Shown: in pieces, positions 5,592 through 8,723 of the stretch
Layout of the letters: every line of letters begins with the position of its first letter
Position numbering within the stretch: the stretch's first letter is position 1
Assembly (NCBI GenBank): GCA_947446935.1
Contig: CANFIV010000042.1
Span: 1-8,723, forward strand
Direction of reading: 5' to 3'
Origin: Sphingomonadaceae bacterium
Lineage (GTDB): Bacteria; Pseudomonadota; Alphaproteobacteria; Sphingomonadales; Sphingomonadaceae
DNA: 8,723 nucleotides
Position numbers and translations under genes: made by a program
Notes under the pieces: generated by a model
Databases searched by the model: none
What the model was told of the DNA's origin: nothing
Seen by the model: only the letters and a program-made list of their open reading frames with translations

Positions 5592-7769
5592 TTAATAATT
5601 GCTCAAGATCGTCAGGCTCGGCCCGTCGAGCGGCTTGCCCGCCTTCGTCTTCGCCAACTCATCAGCGCGGGTCTGCGTCTGCTGGTCGATCAGATAGGCG
5701 TGGATCGCATCGGCATCGCCGGGGGCAAGCACATCATCCCAGCGCGGCATCCCGCCCGGCACCAGCGCGCCTTCCAGCACGATCTGGCGGAACATCTCAT
5801 GCGTGCCGGGCTGCATGCGCCGCAAATCCGGCGTGATCGAGCGGTGCCGGTTGGCATGGCAGATCGCGCAATTGCCAAAGAACAGCCCCTGCCCGCGCGC
5901 AATCATGGCGGCATCCGCACCCGCCACTTGCGCCGGCGGTTCGGGCGCCACTTCAAGCGGCGGCAGCAAGGGCGGCTTCTCCACCGCGCCCCCGCCCAGC
6001 CGGAACACCAGCAGCCGGTTCGCATTGCCCCGGTCATACGCCGCCGAATAGCGCGGCACGAACGGGAACCCGCCCCCGCCCCACCCGGCCATGACCGCGA
6101 TATATTGCACGCCGTTCAGCTCATACGTCATCGGCGCGGCCATAATCGGCGTGCCGGTCTCGATGGACTTGAGCACTTTGCCGCTCTTCGTCTCGCGCAC
6201 GTAAAGCGTGCCGCCGACATTGCCATGGATGAGCAGGCCCGAAGCGGTGGTGAGCACGCCTGCGCGGTCCTGCCACCCGGCGGTGTCTGCCGCCCAGACG
6301 GTCTTGCCCGTCAGCGGCTCGATGGCGCGGATCTGCGCCTTGCCGGGATCGCGCAACGCCTCGGCATAGGCTGGCAAGGCGCGCACCGCATCGGCCATCG
6401 GCGGCGGCAGACTGGCAAGCGCCTCCTTAACATCAGGCGTGAAAATCAGCGCCGCATCGTTGTTGAGCCCCCGCGCCTTGTAGGGTTTCTGCCCCGGCGT
6501 CATGAACATGAGGTTCCCCATGTCGAGCACCGCCGCATAATAGAGCCCGGTCGCCGGATCGAACGAAGCCGGATGCCAGTTGCGTGCGCCCGGAGTAGCC
6601 GGGAACACGATCTTGGGCCCGCTCGTATAATCGCTCGCCTCGGGATCGAGGATCGGCCGCCCTGTGCCGGGCTCGATGCCCTTGGCCCAGTTGATCCGCA
6701 CAATCGCGCTGGCCTTTAGCAGCGTCCCGCTCGCGCGGTCGATCACATAGAGAAAGCCGTTCTTGGGTGCATGGAGGATCACCGAGCGATCTGCTCCGTC
6801 CACCTTCAGATGCGTCAGGATCAGTGGCTGGGTCGAGGTGAAGTCCCAATTGTCGCCCGGCGTTTCCTGATAATGCCAGACCATCCGGCCCGTCTTCGGA
6901 TCCAGCGCCACCAGCGTGCCGAGATAGAGGTTGTCGCCGCCTGCAGGGCTGCGCTTGGATGTCGCGTAAGGCCCGCCATTGCCCGTGCCGACCAACAGAT
7001 ACCCCGTCTCGGGATCAAACGCGATCGCATCCCACGGCGCGCCGCCACCCCCGATATCCCAGCGGCTCTTGGCATCCCAGGTCTTGAGAGCGGCATCGAG
7101 GTCCGGCGTTTCCTGCGGACCCAGCGCCGGATCACGCGGCACCACATGCCAGCGCCAGCGCAGCTTGCCCGTCTCCAGGTCCAGCGCCGTAACATAGCCG
7201 CGCACATCGTATTCCGCGCCCGCCATGCCGATGACGACAACATCGCCCGCAATCTCGGGTGCCCCGGTGGAATTGTCGCCCTTGCGGCGGTTTTCGATGA
7301 AGTCGCTCTTCCACACTACCGTGCCGGTCTTCGCATCGAGCGCATAGAGCCAGCCGTCGAGCGTAGCGACGAACACCTTGCCATGCGCCACCGCGACCCC
7401 GCGATTGACCATGTCGCAGCAAGCCGTGCGATTGAGCTGCATGTCGATTTCGGGTTCAAAGGCCCAGAGTTGCTTGCCCGTCGCGGCATCATACGCATAA
7501 GCGCGGCCCGCCACGCCCGAGGTATAGAGCACCCCGCCGACCATGACCGGCGTCGCCTCCATGCCGCGCATGGTGCCGAGCTCGGCCTGCCAGGCAAGGC
7601 CCAGGGTGCCGACATTCTCCGCGTTGATCTGCGTGAGCGCCGAATGATGCGTCTTGCCCGCATCCCCGCCCGGGCTGGTCCACTCGCTCCCCGCGCCGAG
7701 CTGCGGCGATGCTGCGCCGATGCTGCAGGCAGCGAGAAGAGCCAGCGCAAAACCCGCAATCGTGCGCAT
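5592..7769 (-). CDS. Quinohemoprotein (PQQ and heme c) alcohol dehydrogenase
   Basis: A 725-residue type II PQQ alcohol dehydrogenase: an eight-bladed propeller domain (about 28-592) fused to a cytochrome c domain (about 618-695). Visible markers are the vicinal disulfide pair C117-C118 in TACCDM and the calcium/PQQ region residues E186 (AEYDVRGY) and N264 (GTGNGGPY). Others are GGGAPWDAIAFD at 240-251, PGDNWDF at 304-310 with the catalytic Asp, and HAPKNGFLYVID at 333-344. Heme motif CAICH is at 634-638 with M674 (GGMPRW) as axial ligand. It would oxidise an alcohol to an aldehyde or ketone in the periplasm. The leader MRTIAGFALALLAAC contains a lipobox-like LAAC at 12-15, so the enzyme may be a lipoprotein. 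The ATG at 7769 overlaps the upstream stop by one base (TGATG), preferred over a GTG at 7784. The substrate is unknown; lupanine hydroxylase is also in this family. Confidence 0.93.
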   Translation of the reverse strand: MRTIAGFALALLAACSIGAASPQLGAGSEWTSPGGDAGKTHHSALTQINAENVGTLGLAWQAELGTMRGMEATPVMVGGVLYTSGVAGRAYAYDAATGKQLWAFEPEIDMQLNRTACCDMVNRGVAVAHGKVFVATLDGWLYALDAKTGTVVWKSDFIENRRKGDNSTGAPEIAGDVVVIGMAGAEYDVRGYVTALDLETGKLRWRWHVVPRDPALGPQETPDLDAALKTWDAKSRWDIGGGGAPWDAIAFDPETGYLLVGTGNGGPYATSKRSPAGGDNLYLGTLVALDPKTGRMVWHYQETPGDNWDFTSTQPLILTHLKVDGADRSVILHAPKNGFLYVIDRASGTLLKASAIVRINWAKGIEPGTGRPILDPEASDYTSGPKIVFPATPGARNWHPASFDPATGLYYAAVLDMGNLMFMTPGQKPYKARGLNNDAALIFTPDVKEALASLPPPMADAVRALPAYAEALRDPGKAQIRAIEPLTGKTVWAADTAGWQDRAGVLTTASGLLIHGNVGGTLYVRETKSGKVLKSIETGTPIMAAPMTYELNGVQYIAVMAGWGGGGFPFVPRYSAAYDRGNANRLLVFRLGGGAVEKPPLLPPLEVAPEPPAQVAGADAAMIARGQGLFFGNCAICHANRHRSITPDLRRMQPGTHEMFRQIVLEGALVPGGMPRWDDVLAPGDADAIHAYLIDQQTQTRADELAKTKAGKPLDGPSLTILSNY

Positions 7770-8626
7770 CAAAGCGCGTCCCACGGGCTTGGCATCCGGT
7801 ATGGCACCGTGATGAAATTCGCCTCGATCTGCTCGATCATCCCGTGGTCGATCTTGAACAGCTCTGAAATATAGAAGCTGTGCGGCCGCCGCACCGGGCT
7901 TTTCACCGTGCGACCGTCGGTCAGTTGATACTCGTCGATCCGGCCCGAATGGTCGATGAACCCATAGGCGAGCACGAGGCCCCGCTCCTCGTCCACCAGC
8001 GGAAACCGCCGCGCGCGCAGATCATCATCATAGCGATAGTTGCCCATGCGGAACTGCTCCTCGCAGCCCAGCGCCGAGACGGGCACGATCTTGGCGAACT
8101 CCGGGTTCCGCGTCGTCTGCACGCCGTTTTCCACCCGGTTGCACTCGGGATGAAACTTCGTGTGGATCGTCCCGTCGTTGCGCTGCAGCGTATCGAAATA
8201 GCCGTTGGAGAGCGCGACCATCTCGGCGCGCGGAACCGGCGCCACGACCTCGCGGTGGAGGATCGGCTTGTCCCAATAGCGCGGGTTCTCGAACTTGATG
8301 CCGCTGTCAGACTGGCGCACGATCAGCATTTCGCATTCGGCAATCTGGCCGGCCTCATCGATCCGGAGCCGCAGCGTAAAGGCCGATTCCTCGATCGCCT
8401 CGATCACCGTGCCGAAATAGCCGACCTGCCCCGTGCGCGTATCGGCAAAGCGCAGCTGATAGCTGCCAAGCTTCTGGATCGTGCCCCAGACGCCGTCGCC
8501 GATTTCCAGCATCACGTTGTTTTCGCTGTGATGCGCGCCCGCAGCCCAGCTCAGCCGGGTGTGATCGCCCGCATCCAGCGCAGCCAGAAACCCGTCGAGT
8601 GCAGCGTAAAGACCGGCCCGGTCCAT
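7769..8626 (-). CDS. DUF8021-like / NTF2-like protein of unknown function
   Basis: A 285-residue soluble protein without signal peptide. The C-terminal half (about 135-285) resembles the DUF8021-type domain: SNGYFDTLQRNDG at 140-152, then NRVENGVQTT at 163-172, LGCEEQF at 186-192, and RRFPLVDEERGLVLAYGFIDH at 206-226. The N-terminal half (residues 1-125), with YAALDGFLAALDAGD, looks like a second NTF2/SnoaL-like half, suggesting an internally duplicated alpha+beta fold. NTF2-fold proteins include small hydratases, isomerases and dehydratases, but no activity can be assigned here. It is the first gene of unit 1 and is coupled to the PQQ dehydrogenase by a TGATG overlap, so it probably serves the same pathway. 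I chose ATG at 8626 because GGGAGAGA stands immediately upstream; earlier ATGs at 8668, 8659 and 8638 lack such a site. Confidence 0.75.
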   Translation of the reverse strand: MDRAGLYAALDGFLAALDAGDHTRLSWAAGAHHSENNVMLEIGDGVWGTIQKLGSYQLRFADTRTGQVGYFGTVIEAIEESAFTLRLRIDEAGQIAECEMLIVRQSDSGIKFENPRYWDKPILHREVVAPVPRAEMVALSNGYFDTLQRNDGTIHTKFHPECNRVENGVQTTRNPEFAKIVPVSALGCEEQFRMGNYRYDDDLRARRFPLVDEERGLVLAYGFIDHSGRIDEYQLTDGRTVKSPVRRPHSFYISELFKIDHGMIEQIEANFITVPYRMPSPWDAL

Positions 8627-8705
8627 AATCTCTCCCATCAGGCTTTGACGCCCTTTCATTTCGGGCATACCGTATCAATTGTTAGAATAAAAGGGGAGAG
8701 AGTCG
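8627..8705. promoter_or_regulatory. Divergent promoter region with third copy of the CAATTGTTAG motif
   Basis: The 79 bases between the DUF8021-like gene (minus) and a probable plus-strand start hold CAATTGTTAG at 8676-8685, within TATCAATTGTTA (8673-8684), a near-palindrome. On plus, TTGACG at 8645-8650 is followed after 17 bases by TACCGT, a weak -10. On minus, TATTCT (8689-8684) overlaps the motif and could be a -10. One operator could therefore act on both directions. The ribosome site AGGGGAGAGAG is at 8692-8702. Confidence 0.5.
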
Positions 8706-8723
8706 ATGGCGCGCACCGCCGCC
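8706..8723 (+). CDS. Start of a divergent plus-strand gene, cut by window edge
   Basis: Only six codons are visible (MARTAA). The support is a strong purine-rich ribosome site, AGGGGAGAGAG, at 8692-8702, correctly spaced from the ATG, and a position divergent from unit 1 across a motif-bearing promoter. Such placement is common for a pathway regulator or another enzyme of the island, but nothing in six residues identifies it. Confidence 0.5.

Noticed and set aside
3309..6719. Very long open frame (1136 codons) on the plus strand
   Set aside because: It runs antisense across the cytochrome, flavoprotein, DUF3237 and PQQ dehydrogenase genes and the promoter between two of them. Its product is Arg/His-rich low-complexity sequence with no recognisable domain. 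This is a typical shadow frame in high-GC DNA.
6771..7874. 367-codon plus-strand frame opposite the PQQ dehydrogenase
   Set aside because: It is antisense to conserved quinohemoprotein motifs and crosses into the next gene; the product is Arg-rich without domains.

Overview
This high-GC window looks like part of a catabolic island from an alphaproteobacterium, most likely a sphingomonad (Novosphingobium/Sphingobium-like). The reasons are a LigF-type glutathione S-transferase, a VAO-type flavoprotein with a cytochrome c partner, a quinohemoprotein alcohol dehydrogenase, and DUF3237 and DUF8021-like genes. The organism call is inference from gene content; there is no rRNA or housekeeping marker here.

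Every complete gene lies on the minus strand, so the layout reads from right to left. There appear to be three transcription units. Unit 1 (8626 to 5061) holds a DUF8021/NTF2-like protein, a PQQ- and heme-dependent alcohol dehydrogenase, and a DUF3237 protein. Unit 2 (4994 to 2648) holds a VAO/4-cresol-dehydrogenase-type flavoprotein, a small exported cytochrome c, and a small Tat-exported protein of unknown function. Unit 3 (2437 to beyond position 1) holds a LigF-like GST, a second paralogous GST, and an acyl-CoA synthetase whose C-terminal part is outside the window. Genes inside each unit mostly overlap by 1 or 4 bases, which suggests translational coupling. A plus-strand gene probably starts at 8706, divergent from unit 1, but only six codons are visible.

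The clearest unexplained signal is an identical 10-base motif, CTAACAATTG on the minus strand (CAATTGTTAG on plus). It occurs in front of each unit, at 8676-8685, 5025-5034 and 2488-2497. I found no other exact copy when reading the window. At the two best promoters it sits just after the predicted -10 box, as a repressor operator would. This suggests that one regulator controls all three units as a regulon.

Taken together, the enzymes suggest a route for a 4-alkylphenol-type aromatic, perhaps a lignin- or lignan-derived molecule. Hydroxylation or dehydrogenation at the benzylic carbon would be done by the flavocytochrome. The alcohol would then be oxidised by the PQQ enzyme in the periplasm, followed by glutathione-dependent cleavage or modification by the GST pair, and CoA activation of a resulting acid. 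The individual families are well supported; the substrate and the order of steps are inference. No intergenic gap exceeds 210 bases, and I see no RNA genes, IS elements or CRISPR arrays.
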